From: CAYLUN01 sp964386865 | Lineage (GTDB): Bacteria > Verrucomicrobiota > Kiritimatiellia > RFP12 > UBA1067 | Length of the DNA stretch: 62,265 nucleotides | Assembly (NCBI GenBank): GCA_964386865.1 | Contig: CAYLUN010000028.1 | Location: 1 to 62,265 of the forward strand | Direction of reading: 5' to 3' | Part shown: positions 9,139 through 18,200 of the stretch, piece after piece | Layout of the letters: every line of letters begins with the position of its first letter | Numbering within the stretch: the stretch's first letter is position 1 | Translations under genes and position numbers: made by a program | The notes under the pieces: model-generated | What the model was told of the DNA's origin: nothing | What the model saw: only the letters and a program-made list of their open reading frames with translations | Database searches by the model: none

Positions 9139-10240
9139 CAACCTTCTCCCCCAGCACCTCGTCGTACACGGCCAGCGTCTTCTCCACCATCTGCTCGAGC
9201 GAGAAGCGCGTGATCGCGCCGTCGCGCAGCCCGCTGAAGCGCGTCTGCGACGCCTGCACAAGCCGGTCGGCGAGCGCCTCGGCGTCATCCGGCCCGACCA
9301 GCCACCCGTCCTCGCCCTCGCGCACGATGTCCAGCGCCCCGCCGAAGCGCGTCGCGATCACGGGGCAGCCCATCGCCAGGGCCTCGGCCATCGACCGGCC
9401 GAACGATTCCGGCTTGGCCTTGTTGCACGACACCAGCACGTTTCCGCACGCGTAGACCTCGGCGATCTGCCGCCGGCTGCCCGCGAACGCCACGTGCTGC
9501 TGAAGCCCCAGCGCGTCCGCCAGCCGCCGCAGCTCCAGCAGCGTCGCCTCGCGCCCCGCCTCGGCTCCGCCCACGATCACCGTCTTGAGGCTCGGCAGCC
9601 GCCCGCGCGCCAGCGAGGTGGCGCGGATCAGCACGTCGTAGCCCTTGAGCGGCGTGATCCGGCCGACCCCCAGCGCAACAAAGCGCCCCTCCAGCGCGAG
9701 CTCGCGCCGGAACGACGCCATGAACTCCGCGTCCAGGCGCGCCGGGTCGAACGGCTGCGGGTCGATGCCGCGGTGGATGATCCGGATCTTCTCCTCCGGC
9801 GTCCCGTAGTGCTCGCGGATGAAAGCGGCCACCGACGAGCTGGGGCAGATGACGCGCTGGCCCGTCGTCATGACGCGGCTATACGCGCTCACGCTGTTGA
9901 AGCCGTGGACCGTGGACACGAACGGCAGCCGGAGCCGCTGGTTCGCCAGGGTGAAGAGCCAGCCCGGCACACGGCTGCGGATGTGCACCACGTCGGGCCC
10001 GATCTCCGCCAGCGCCCGCCTCAGCTGGGCCGCGCGCGGCAGCACCGTGAGCAGGTTCTTAGACTTCACGTCCAGGCAGAGGTGGCGGCCGCCGTCGCGG
10101 ACGACCGTCTCCGCCAGCCGTCCGCCGCTGGAGATGACCGTGCTGGTCACGCCGCGCCGGACGAACTCGCGGCTGAGCTCGACCGTGCCGCGCTCGACGC
10201 CGCCCTCGTCGAGGGCCGGCAGGATCTGTACCACGTGCAT
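9134..10240 (-). CDS. Glycosyltransferase family 4 (GT-B fold)
   Basis: 368 residues, a typical length for GT4 enzymes. These are cytosolic or membrane-associated enzymes that transfer a sugar from a nucleotide donor in surface glycan synthesis. The N-terminus MHVVQILPALDEGGVERGTVEL is the Rossmann start with the GG(V/A)E loop seen in GT4. The C-terminal domain has the donor-site E-x7-E motif (ESFGRSMAE) followed by ALAMGCPVIATRFGG and EGxDGWLVxPxD. There is no transmembrane segment. It converges on the beta-propeller gene and is divergent from the HzsA-like gene, so it is probably a single-gene unit. No strong ribosome binding site is visible before the ATG. Acceptor and sugar cannot be deduced. 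Confidence 0.9.
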   Translation of the reverse strand: MHVVQILPALDEGGVERGTVELSREFVRRGVTSTVISSGGRLAETVVRDGGRHLCLDVKSKNLLTVLPRAAQLRRALAEIGPDVVHIRSRVPGWLFTLANQRLRLPFVSTVHGFNSVSAYSRVMTTGQRVICPSSSVAAFIREHYGTPEEKIRIIHRGIDPQPFDPARLDAEFMASFRRELALEGRFVALGVGRITPLKGYDVLIRATSLARGRLPSLKTVIVGGAEAGREATLLELRRLADALGLQQHVAFAGSRRQIAEVYACGNVLVSCNKAKPESFGRSMAEALAMGCPVIATRFGGALDIVREGEDGWLVGPDDAEALADRLVQASQTRFSGLRDGAITRFSLEQMVEKTLAVYDEVLGEKVV

Positions 10241-10362
10241 AGCCGGTATGATACAGGGTTGGGGGTCCGCGGTTCAAGGTTCAACGGTTGGCTTTCAGAC
10301 TTCCAATGCGTTGCGGTTTGTGCCATGTTGGTACGGGAGATACGGAAGGAGGGGAGCTTGCC

Positions 10363-13300
10363 ATGAAAGGGTCGTTATTTTGCCTCGCCGCCTTCGCCTG
10401 CCTCGTCGGTGCGGCGCGTGCGGACCGCGCGGCGCTCGCACGCGAGCTTACTCTGCTTCAGCCCGCTGCCGTCCGGCTCGCATTGGAAGACCACGCCGCC
10501 CGCTGGCCCGAGGCCTGTACGCGGCCGGACCGCGCGTGGCTCGATGCGCTCGGCCCGCGGCGCGACGCGCTCTTGAAGCGCCTGCTGGCGGGCGAGCCCG
10601 CCGCCCAGGCCGAGGCCGACGAGCTGCTCCGCCAGACGCGCTCCGCCCTGCTCGCCAACCCGCTGCTGAGCTTCGACCGCCTGCTCGCCGTGCGCCGGAC
10701 GGCCGGCAACCTCGGACTGCCTCAAAACTGGCAGCAGCCGCGCGACCTCAGCCGGCGCGGCCTGACCAACGAGATCGCCCTGCTCTCCGGCCTGCGCGGC
10801 GGCGCGGCCTCGCGCACGCTCCACCGCCCCGCGCCCGGCACATTCGCGGGCGACCTCCAGCTCCACTGGGAGGGCCGCCGCCTGATGTTCACCGCGCAGA
10901 ACGCCCAGGGCCTCCACCGCGTCTACGAGCTGGACGTCGCTGCGCCCGCGGCCGTTCGCGAGCTGCCGCTGATCCCCGACGCCGACGTGGACAACTACGC
11001 GGGGTGCTGGCTGGCCGACGATTCGGTTCTCTTCCTCTCCAACGCCTCGTTCATCGGCGTGCCCTGCGTGGTCGGCTCCTCCTACGTCGCCAGCCTTTAC
11101 CGCTGGTATCCGCGGGACGGCCGCATCCGCCGCCTGACCTTCGACCAGGACCACAACTGGTGCCCGACCCAGCTCGCCGACGGCCGCGTGATGTACCTGC
11201 GCTGGGAGTACAGCGACCTCGCTCACTACGTCTCGCGAATCCTTTTCACGATGAACCCGGATGGCACCGGCCAGCGCGAGCTCTACGGCAGCGGCTCCTA
11301 CTGGCCCAACGCGCTGTTCTACGCGCGCCCCATCCCTGACGACCCGCACCGCTTCGCGGCGGTCGTCTCCGGGCACCACGGGGTCCCGCGCATGGGCGAG
11401 CTCACGCTCTTCGACCCCACGCTCGGCCGCCGCGAGGCGCAGGGCGCTCTCCAGCGCATCCCCGGCCGCGGCAAGCCCGTGCAGGCCCTCGTCAAAGATG
11501 AGCTGGTCGACGACGCGTGGCCGAAGTTCCTCCACCCGTGGCCGCTGGGCGGCCCCTACTTTCTCACCGCCTGCAAGCCTGACGCCAACGCGCTCTGGGG
11601 CCTCTATCTGGCCGACACCTTCGACAACCTCACGCTCATTCGCGAGGAGCCTGGCTTTGCGCTCCTCGAGCCCGTGCCGCTCCAGCCGCAGCGCCGCCCG
11701 CGCCAGCCGCCGGACCAGATCGACGCCTCCGCCAAGACCGGCCGCGTCAAGGTCACCGACCTCTACGCCGGCCCCGGCCTCGCGGGCGTGCCGCGCGGTA
11801 CGGCCAAGAGCCTGCGCGTCATCACTTACTCCTTCGGCTACCGCAACATGGGGGCGGAGCGCGACCGCGTCGGCTTCGACGGCCCGTGGGACGTCAAGCG
11901 CGTGCTCGGCACCGTGCCCGTCGAGGCGGACGGCTCGGCCTTCTTCGAGGTGCCCGCCAACACGCCCGTCGCGTTCCAGCCGCTGGACGCGCGGGGCCGC
12001 GCGCTCCAGCTCATGCGGAGCTGGATCACCGTCATGCCCGGCGAACTCCAGTCCTGCTCCGGCTGCCACGAGCCGCAAAACAGCGGGTCGGGGCCGCTCA
12101 CCCGCCTGCAGGCCATGGAGCGGCCGCCCTCGGTCATCGCGCCGTGGTATGGGCCGGAGCGCGGCTTCTCGTTCAACCGCGAGGTCCAGCCCGTGCTCGA
12201 CCGCTCGTGCGTGCGCTGCCACGACGGGCGCGCGGGGCGGCCCGACCTCACGCTCCGGCCCGGCGTGTCCTTCTTCTCCAAGGAAGTCTACTACATCAAC
12301 AAGGACGTGCGCTTCCCGCCCGCCTACTTGGCCTTGCGCGCCTTTGTGCGCGGCCACACGCAGGAGGGCGACCTGCGCCTGCTCTCGCCCTGCGATTACC
12401 ACGCGTCGACGACCGCGCTCGTGCAGCTGCTGGAGGCCGGCCACCACGGCGTGCGGCTGGACGAGGAGTCGTGGAGCCGGCTCACGACGTGGATCGACCT
12501 CAACACGCCCGCGCACGGCACGTGGACCGAGGTCGTCGGCGAGAAGCGCATGGCGGACTCCCCGGCCCGCCGGCGCGACCTGCAGCGCCGCTATGCGAAC
12601 GTCGAGGAGCAGCACGAGGCCGTCTGCGGCCCCGCCGCGCTCGCCGCGCCGGCGGAGCCGACCGCGCCGGAGCCCGCGCGCCCGCAGCCGCCCGCGGTGG
12701 CGGGCTGGCCCTTCGACGCCGCAGCCGCCCGCGCCAAGCAGCAGGCGCTCGGGGAGGCGCGCCGTTTCGTCGACCTCGGCGGCGGCGTGACGCTCGCCTT
12801 CGCCCGCATCCCCGCCGGGCGCTACGCGGCTGCGGACGGCCGCGCGGCCGAGGTCAAACAGCCGTTCTGGATCAGCGTCGACGAAGTCAGCAACGCGCAG
12901 TTCGCCCGCTTCGACGCAGCGCACGACAGCTGGCTGGAGCGCGGCGAGTTCCTCCAGTTCACGCCCCAAGAGCGCGGCTACCCGCTCAACGCGCCCACGC
13001 AGCCGGTGTGCCGCGTCTCGTGCGAGGCGGCCGCGGCCTTCTGCCGCTTTGCGGGCGAAAAGGGCGGCGCGCGCGGCCGCCTGCCCGGCGGCGACGAGTG
13101 GGAGTGGGCCGCGCGGGCCGGCGCGGCGGCGCCGCTCTTCTTCGGCGGCCCCGGCGACGATTTCGCGCCGTTCGCGAACCTGGCCGACGCGGCGTTCCGG
13201 CGCATGGACCGCTTCCGCGCGAACATGCCGGGCGCGGCCGTGCCCGAGTGGCGGCCCGCCGACACCAACCGCACGGACGGCTTCCGCGTCTCCGCGCCTG

Positions 13301-13512
13301 CCGGCGCCTTCGCCGCCAACGCGTGGGGCCTGCGGGGCGTGCACGGCAACGTGTGGGAGTGGACGGCGGAGCGGCTTCCCGACGGCCGCGCGGTCGCGCG
13401 CGGCGGCTCGTGGTGGACGCGGCCCGCGCTCGCCACCTTCGCGGCGCGCCTGCCGTACGAGGCGTGGCAGCGCGTCTACGACGTCGGTTTCCGCGTGCTG
13501 TTGGAAGAGTGA
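10363..13512 (+). CDS. HzsA-like multiheme-motif protein fused to a formylglycine-generating-enzyme-type domain
   Basis: 1049 residues with signal peptide MKGSLFCLAAFACLVGAARA. The ATG at 10363 follows a strong GGAAGGAGGGGA; an in-frame ATG 25 codons earlier lacks one. Residues about 160-540 resemble the beta-propeller of hydrazine-synthase-alpha-related proteins. Two c-type heme motifs follow, CSGCH (C565, C568, H569) and CVRCH (C616, C619, H620). Residues about 810-1049 form a sulfatase-modifying-factor/FGE-type domain (PFWISVDEVSNAQFARFD, LPGGDEWEWAARAG, GVHGNVWEWTAE, ARGGSWWTRP, DVGFRVLLEE). Such HzsA-related proteins are common in PVC bacteria without anammox, so hydrazine synthesis is not implied. 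Probably periplasmic redox or scaffold function. The gene may be cotranscribed with the MATE exporter 74 bases downstream. Confidence 0.85.
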   Translation: MKGSLFCLAAFACLVGAARADRAALARELTLLQPAAVRLALEDHAARWPEACTRPDRAWLDALGPRRDALLKRLLAGEPAAQAEADELLRQTRSALLANPLLSFDRLLAVRRTAGNLGLPQNWQQPRDLSRRGLTNEIALLSGLRGGAASRTLHRPAPGTFAGDLQLHWEGRRLMFTAQNAQGLHRVYELDVAAPAAVRELPLIPDADVDNYAGCWLADDSVLFLSNASFIGVPCVVGSSYVASLYRWYPRDGRIRRLTFDQDHNWCPTQLADGRVMYLRWEYSDLAHYVSRILFTMNPDGTGQRELYGSGSYWPNALFYARPIPDDPHRFAAVVSGHHGVPRMGELTLFDPTLGRREAQGALQRIPGRGKPVQALVKDELVDDAWPKFLHPWPLGGPYFLTACKPDANALWGLYLADTFDNLTLIREEPGFALLEPVPLQPQRRPRQPPDQIDASAKTGRVKVTDLYAGPGLAGVPRGTAKSLRVITYSFGYRNMGAERDRVGFDGPWDVKRVLGTVPVEADGSAFFEVPANTPVAFQPLDARGRALQLMRSWITVMPGELQSCSGCHEPQNSGSGPLTRLQAMERPPSVIAPWYGPERGFSFNREVQPVLDRSCVRCHDGRAGRPDLTLRPGVSFFSKEVYYINKDVRFPPAYLALRAFVRGHTQEGDLRLLSPCDYHASTTALVQLLEAGHHGVRLDEESWSRLTTWIDLNTPAHGTWTEVVGEKRMADSPARRRDLQRRYANVEEQHEAVCGPAALAAPAEPTAPEPARPQPPAVAGWPFDAAAARAKQQALGEARRFVDLGGGVTLAFARIPAGRYAAADGRAAEVKQPFWISVDEVSNAQFARFDAAHDSWLERGEFLQFTPQERGYPLNAPTQPVCRVSCEAAAAFCRFAGEKGGARGRLPGGDEWEWAARAGAAAPLFFGGPGDDFAPFANLADAAFRRMDRFRANMPGAAVPEWRPADTNRTDGFRVSAPAGAFAANAWGLRGVHGNVWEWTAERLPDGRAVARGGSWWTRPALATFAARLPYEAWQRVYDVGFRVLLEE

Positions 13513-13586
13513 CCGCTCGCGTAAACCCGCACCTTGTGCCAGTCGGCCGCCGCTGGTACACTGTCTCTTTTCTTAGCGAGCACTCA

Positions 13587-15071
13587 TTGAACACCCCCCG
13601 CACAGAGCCGCGGCCGCCTTATCCCGGCGGCTATCGCGAGATGTGGAAGATCGCCGCCCCGCTGATCCTCAGCATGGCGTCGTACACCATCATGCAGTTT
13701 TGTGACCGCGTCTTCCTCTCGCGCTACAGCAGCGTGTCGATCCAAGCCGCGCTGCCCGCCGGCATCCTGGCGCACACGCTGATCTGCTTCTTCCAGGCGC
13801 TCGCGGGCTACGCGGGCACCTTTACGGCGCACTACCACGGCGCGAAGGACCCGGCCCAGTGCGTGCGGGCGACGGTGCAGGGCCTCTGGCTGGCGCTTGC
13901 GTCGTGGCCGCTGATTCTGCTGCTGATCCCGCTCGGCAACTGGCTCATGCTGCTCAGCGCGCATGCGCCCGACGTGTATGCGGCCGAGCGCTCCTACTTC
14001 GTGATCCTGATGGCGGGCGGCATCATGGTGCCGTTTAACGCCGCCATCGGCGGCTACTTCATGGGCATCGGCCAGACCCACGTGAACATGATCGCCAATG
14101 CGCTGGGCTGCTCGCTCAACATCGTGCTCAACTACGTGATGATCTTTGGGCGCTGGGGCGTCCCGGAAATGGGCATCGCGGGCGCGGCCTACGCCACCAT
14201 CATCTCCGGTCTTGTCACCTGCCTCATCCAGCTCGTGCTGTTCTTCCGCAACAACGCCCTCACGGGCACACGACAAACGGGTGCCTCCAAGCCCGATAAC
14301 GCGCAACCGTTCGTAGTGGCGCCGTCAGGCGCTTCTTCCCTCTGGCGGCCCGATTTCCGTCTGCTCTCCCGCATCGTGCGCTTCGGCACGCCCTCGGGCC
14401 TGCAGCTTCTGATGGACATCGGCTCGTTCGCGCTGTTCATCATGCTCACCGGCCGGCTGGGCGAGGTGTCGCTGGCCGCGAGCAATATCGCCTTCAGCAT
14501 CAACAACCTCGCCTTCGCGCCGCTGCTGGGATTCGGCATGGCAGCCTCGACCGTCGTCGGACACCACCAGGGCGCGCGCAACCCCGAAGCCGCGATGCGC
14601 GCGGGCTACACGGGCCTCAAGATGGGGCTGCTCTACATGTGCGTGATCGGCGCGACGTTCGTGCTCTTTCCGCGCGGCTACTTCGAGCTGTTCCGGCCGG
14701 CGAACGCGGCCTTCACGGCCGACGAGCTGCTGGCGCTCGGCCGCACCATGCTGTGGCTGATGACCGCGTGGGGCCTGCTCGACACCGTCACGATCATCCT
14801 CAGCGGCGCGTTGAAGGGCGCGGGCGACACGCGCTTTGTCATGATCTACATGATTCTCGGCGGCTGGCTGGTGCTGGTGCCGGGCACGCTGCTGCTGCTG
14901 CACCGGGGCACCGGCATCATCGGGCTCTGGGCCTGGCTCGCGATTTACGTCTGCCTGCTGGCGGTCGGCTTCTGGTGGCGCTGGCAGACGGGCGCCTGGA
15001 AGGCGATCCGCGTGATCGAGCACCGCGAGGGCCTCGACTACATCCCGCCCGTCACCGACGAGATCCACTGA
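13587..15071 (+). CDS. MATE-family multidrug/metabolite efflux transporter
   Basis: About 494 residues with roughly 12 hydrophobic segments. MATE transporters export organic cations or metabolites using a Na+ or H+ gradient. The first helix begins MWKIAAPLILSMASYTIMQFCDRVFLS, a typical MATE start. The second half repeats the pattern (RIVRFGTPSGLQLLMDIGSFALFIMLTG). The proposed TTG start at 13587 puts a normal short tail (NTPRTEPRPPYPGGYRE) before the first helix; the alternative ATG at 13641 would start at the helix itself. The loop between the two halves (about residues 230-262, TGTRQTGASKPDNAQ onwards) is unusually long and overlaps a dispersed GC hairpin at 14316-14337. Substrate unknown. 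Confidence 0.88.
   Translation: MNTPRTEPRPPYPGGYREMWKIAAPLILSMASYTIMQFCDRVFLSRYSSVSIQAALPAGILAHTLICFFQALAGYAGTFTAHYHGAKDPAQCVRATVQGLWLALASWPLILLLIPLGNWLMLLSAHAPDVYAAERSYFVILMAGGIMVPFNAAIGGYFMGIGQTHVNMIANALGCSLNIVLNYVMIFGRWGVPEMGIAGAAYATIISGLVTCLIQLVLFFRNNALTGTRQTGASKPDNAQPFVVAPSGASSLWRPDFRLLSRIVRFGTPSGLQLLMDIGSFALFIMLTGRLGEVSLAASNIAFSINNLAFAPLLGFGMAASTVVGHHQGARNPEAAMRAGYTGLKMGLLYMCVIGATFVLFPRGYFELFRPANAAFTADELLALGRTMLWLMTAWGLLDTVTIILSGALKGAGDTRFVMIYMILGGWLVLVPGTLLLLHRGTGIIGLWAWLAIYVCLLAVGFWWRWQTGAWKAIRVIEHREGLDYIPPVTDEIH
14316..14337 (+). repeat. GGCGCC hairpin repeat inside the MATE gene
   Basis: The 22-base segment starting GTGGCGCCGTCAGGCGC and continuing TTCTT is identical, except for one loop base, to the segment at 19461-19482 inside the MITE-like element. 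It can form a GCGCC/GGCGC hairpin. Here it is translated in frame into the central loop of the transporter. Confidence 0.5.
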
Positions 15072-15078
15072 CGCTTGT

Positions 15079-15176
15079 GGGTGTGTCAGAAAAGCGACAG
15101 CACTGGAAGCACGGGCGCCCTCGCCCGTGTAACTGGAGCGGTCTTAAAGCCCGTGTCACTTTTCTGACACACACCC
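15079..15176. repeat. Composite inverted repeat upstream of the GH16 gene (with GGGCGCCC hairpin copy 2)
   Basis: Arms 15079-15099 (GGGTGTGTCAGAAAAGCGAC...) and 15154-15176 are inverted copies of one another with one mismatch and a 2-base indel. They enclose the second copy of the dispersed GGGCGCCC hairpin at 15101-15129 (CACGGGCG/CGCCCGTG arms). It lies 8 bases after the MATE stop, so it may also act as a terminator, though there is no T-run. A small non-autonomous element is the alternative. Confidence 0.5.
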
Positions 15177-15262
15177 GCGCGTGTGCCACGGCGAAAGCCT
15201 CATTGACCCAGCCACCTTTTTTTTGTTCTACTTGACACGTGTGGTTGCTCGAGGGCGGGTGT

Positions 15263-18200
15263 ATGAACATACGGGCGGGCCAGTTACTCATGGCGCTTTG
15301 GGGTGCGTGCAGTCTTGCAAGCGCCGTTGCCTCGCCGTCGCCCAACGGCTGGACCCTGGTCTGGAACGACGAGTTCTCCGGCTCGTCACTCGACACCTCC
15401 AAGTGGATCCACTGGCTGCCCGGCACCCGGCGCGACGCGGTCAACACGGCCAGCGCCGTCGCCGTTTCGAACGGCACGGCGCGGATCTCGACCTACACCA
15501 GCGGCGGCACGCACTACACCGGCATGATCTCCACCAGCACGAAGTTCCTGCCCGCCTACGGCTATCTCGAGGCCCGCATCGACTACGACGGCGCGCCGGG
15601 CATGTGGTCGGCCTTCTGGCTGCAGTCTCCCACCATGGGCAACCCCGTCGGAGACCCCCAGACCGCCGGCACCGAGATCGATGTCTGCGAACACCGCAAG
15701 GTCGACGGCTCGGGCAGCGACATCAGCGACTTGATCGTGGGCAACCTCCACTGGGACGGCTACGGCGCTGACCATAAGAGCACCGGCTACAACTCCGGCG
15801 ACCGCGGGCTCGCCTCCGGTTACCACGTCTACGGCTTCGAGTGGACGCCTTCCGTGCAGCGCTTCTACATCGACGGCACGCTCACCTGGACCGTCAACGA
15901 CGCCATCAGCTCGCCGGTCTCCCAGCGCAGCGAGTTCATCATCCTCAGCAGCGAGGTCGAGGACGCCTCGTGGGCCGGCTCGATTCCTGTCGGCGGCTAC
16001 GGGGCGCTGACGAACACCACGGCCAAGATGATCATCGATTACGTGCGCGTCTACCAGCGGGCCGAGACTGTGGCCAACGGCGACCTCGAGGGGCGGGCCG
16101 CGCCGTTCGGCGTCTACGGCGGCGCGGCGTGGTCGGACAGCGGCGGCCGCAGCGGCGCCGCGCTGCGGTTCGCGCCCACCACCGCGGGCGCGGGCGCCGA
16201 GCAGACCGTCTGCGGCCTCGTGCCCGCCACAGACTACGTGCTGACCGGCTGGGGCGACGCAAACGGCTACGCGGGCTTCAGCCTCGGCGTCAAGAACTAC
16301 GGCGGCAGCCAGCGCACGCAGAGCTTCAGCGGCACCAACTACGCGAAGGCGACCCTCGCGTTCACCACGGGCGAGGCGGACGCCGACGCCACGGTGTTCG
16401 CCTACGCGAGCGCGTCGGGCTCGGTGGCCTACGCCGACGACCTCGTGCTGCGACGCGCGGCCTCGGTCAGCAACCCCCAGCTCGAGTCCGGCTCGCTTGC
16501 GCCCTGGACCTACTACGGCGACGTGTCGGCCGCGCGCGACGGCAACACGTACGGCGGCGACTGGTCGCTGAAGATCGCGTCGGGCTCCTCGTCGGCCGGC
16601 GCCGAGCAGGAGATCGTCGGCCTCCTGCCGAACACCGACTACCGCTTCAGCGCGTGGACCAAGAACGGCGGACAGGGCCTCAACATCGGCGTGAAGAACT
16701 ACGCGGGCGCGGGCACGCAGGTCTCCACGACCGTCGTGTCCACGGCGTGGTCGCGCGGCACGGTCGCGTTCCGGACCGGCGCCTCCTCCACGACCGCGAC
16801 CGCCTTCGCCTGGCGGTCAAGCAGCACAGCGAACGCGTACGCGGACGCCTTCTTCCTCGGCGAGCCGCTGCCCGCGGCCTGGACGAACCAGGACGTCTCG
16901 TCCATCCCGCTGGCGGGCGCAGCCGGCGGCCTCGGCGACAAGTTTGTGCTCCGCGCCTCGGGCGCGGACATCTGGAGCACCTCTGACAAGTTCCACTTCG
17001 TACACCGCGCCGCCACGGGCGACGTGCAGGTCACCGCCCGCGTGCTGGCGCTCGAAAACACCCACGCGTCCGCCAAAGCGGGCGTGATGATCCGGCAGGG
17101 CCTCACCAGCAGCCTGCCCAGCGCGCTGCTCAACTGGACGCCGGGCGGTACGCTCGAGTTCATCCGCCGCTCCGCCAGCGGCGGCGCGTGCGTCAGCACC
17201 GCGACAAACGGCATCGCCGCGCCGGTTTGGCTGAGCCTGCTCCGCCGCGGCAACAGCTTCTCCGCCTATTGGTCGCCGAACCGCACCACCTGGTTCCGGC
17301 TCGGCTCAGCCGTGACCCTCTCCATGCCCTCGGCTGTGTCCGTCGGCCTCGCCGCGTGCTCGCACGACGAGTCCCTGCTGGCCGAGGCGGTGTTCGACGC
17401 CGTCAGCGTCGAGGCGCCAGCCACGACCTTCACCAATTCGGCGGCGGGCAACTGGAGCACCGCTCCGTGGGAGCCCGTGCCGCCGGGCATGACCGTCTCC
17501 GGCAACACGACGGTCAATGTGTTCAACAACGGTTCAGCCGTCGCCAGCGTCAACGATCTGGGCTCGTTCACCCTCAATCAGCTGTGCTTCGCGAACCGCT
17601 CCGTCCTGCTCTCCGGCGGAATGCTCACGCTCGACGGCGCCGCGCCCGCTGTAGCCGCCTTGCAGAACTACGCGCACACGGTCTCCAACCAGCTTGCGCT
17701 AAGCCAGGCGGCGACATTCGAAATCAGCGCGAACACCACCACGCTTGCGGGCTCTATGAACGGCGGCGGCGGGCTCATCAAGACAGGTGGCGGCACCCTC
17801 GCGATGACCGTCGGCAACGCTTACAGCGGCCCGACCACGGTGGCCACGGGCGTGCTCCTCGTCGCGCACGCGACGGCGCTCGGCACCGCAGCGGGCGGCA
17901 CCACGGTCTCCAACGGGGCCCTGCTCGCACTGACGGGGAACATCACCGTCATGGGCGAGAGCGCCACGCTCCACGGCGCGGGCAATTTCTACGGCGCGCT
18001 GCAGACCGTCAGCGGCACGAACGCCTGGGCCGGACCTGTCCTGATCGGAGCAGACGCGACGCGCGTCGGCGCGGACGCAGGCCAGCTGACGATCAGCGGC
18101 GGGATCGGCGACGGCGGCGCGGGCCTGGGGCTGATCGTGCGCAACAACAGCGGCGCGACCGTCCTCAGCGGCACGAACACCTACCGCGGCGCGACGCGCG

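Noticed and set aside
10375..13344. 989-codon minus-strand open frame opposite the HzsA-like gene
   Set aside because: Antisense to a gene with clear heme and FGE motifs; composition is Arg/Ala/Gly/Val-rich and shows no domain.
10363..13512. Reading the HzsA-like gene as evidence for anammox metabolism
   Set aside because: HzsA-related proteins are common in non-anammox PVC bacteria and no HzsB/C or hydrazine dehydrogenase genes are nearby.
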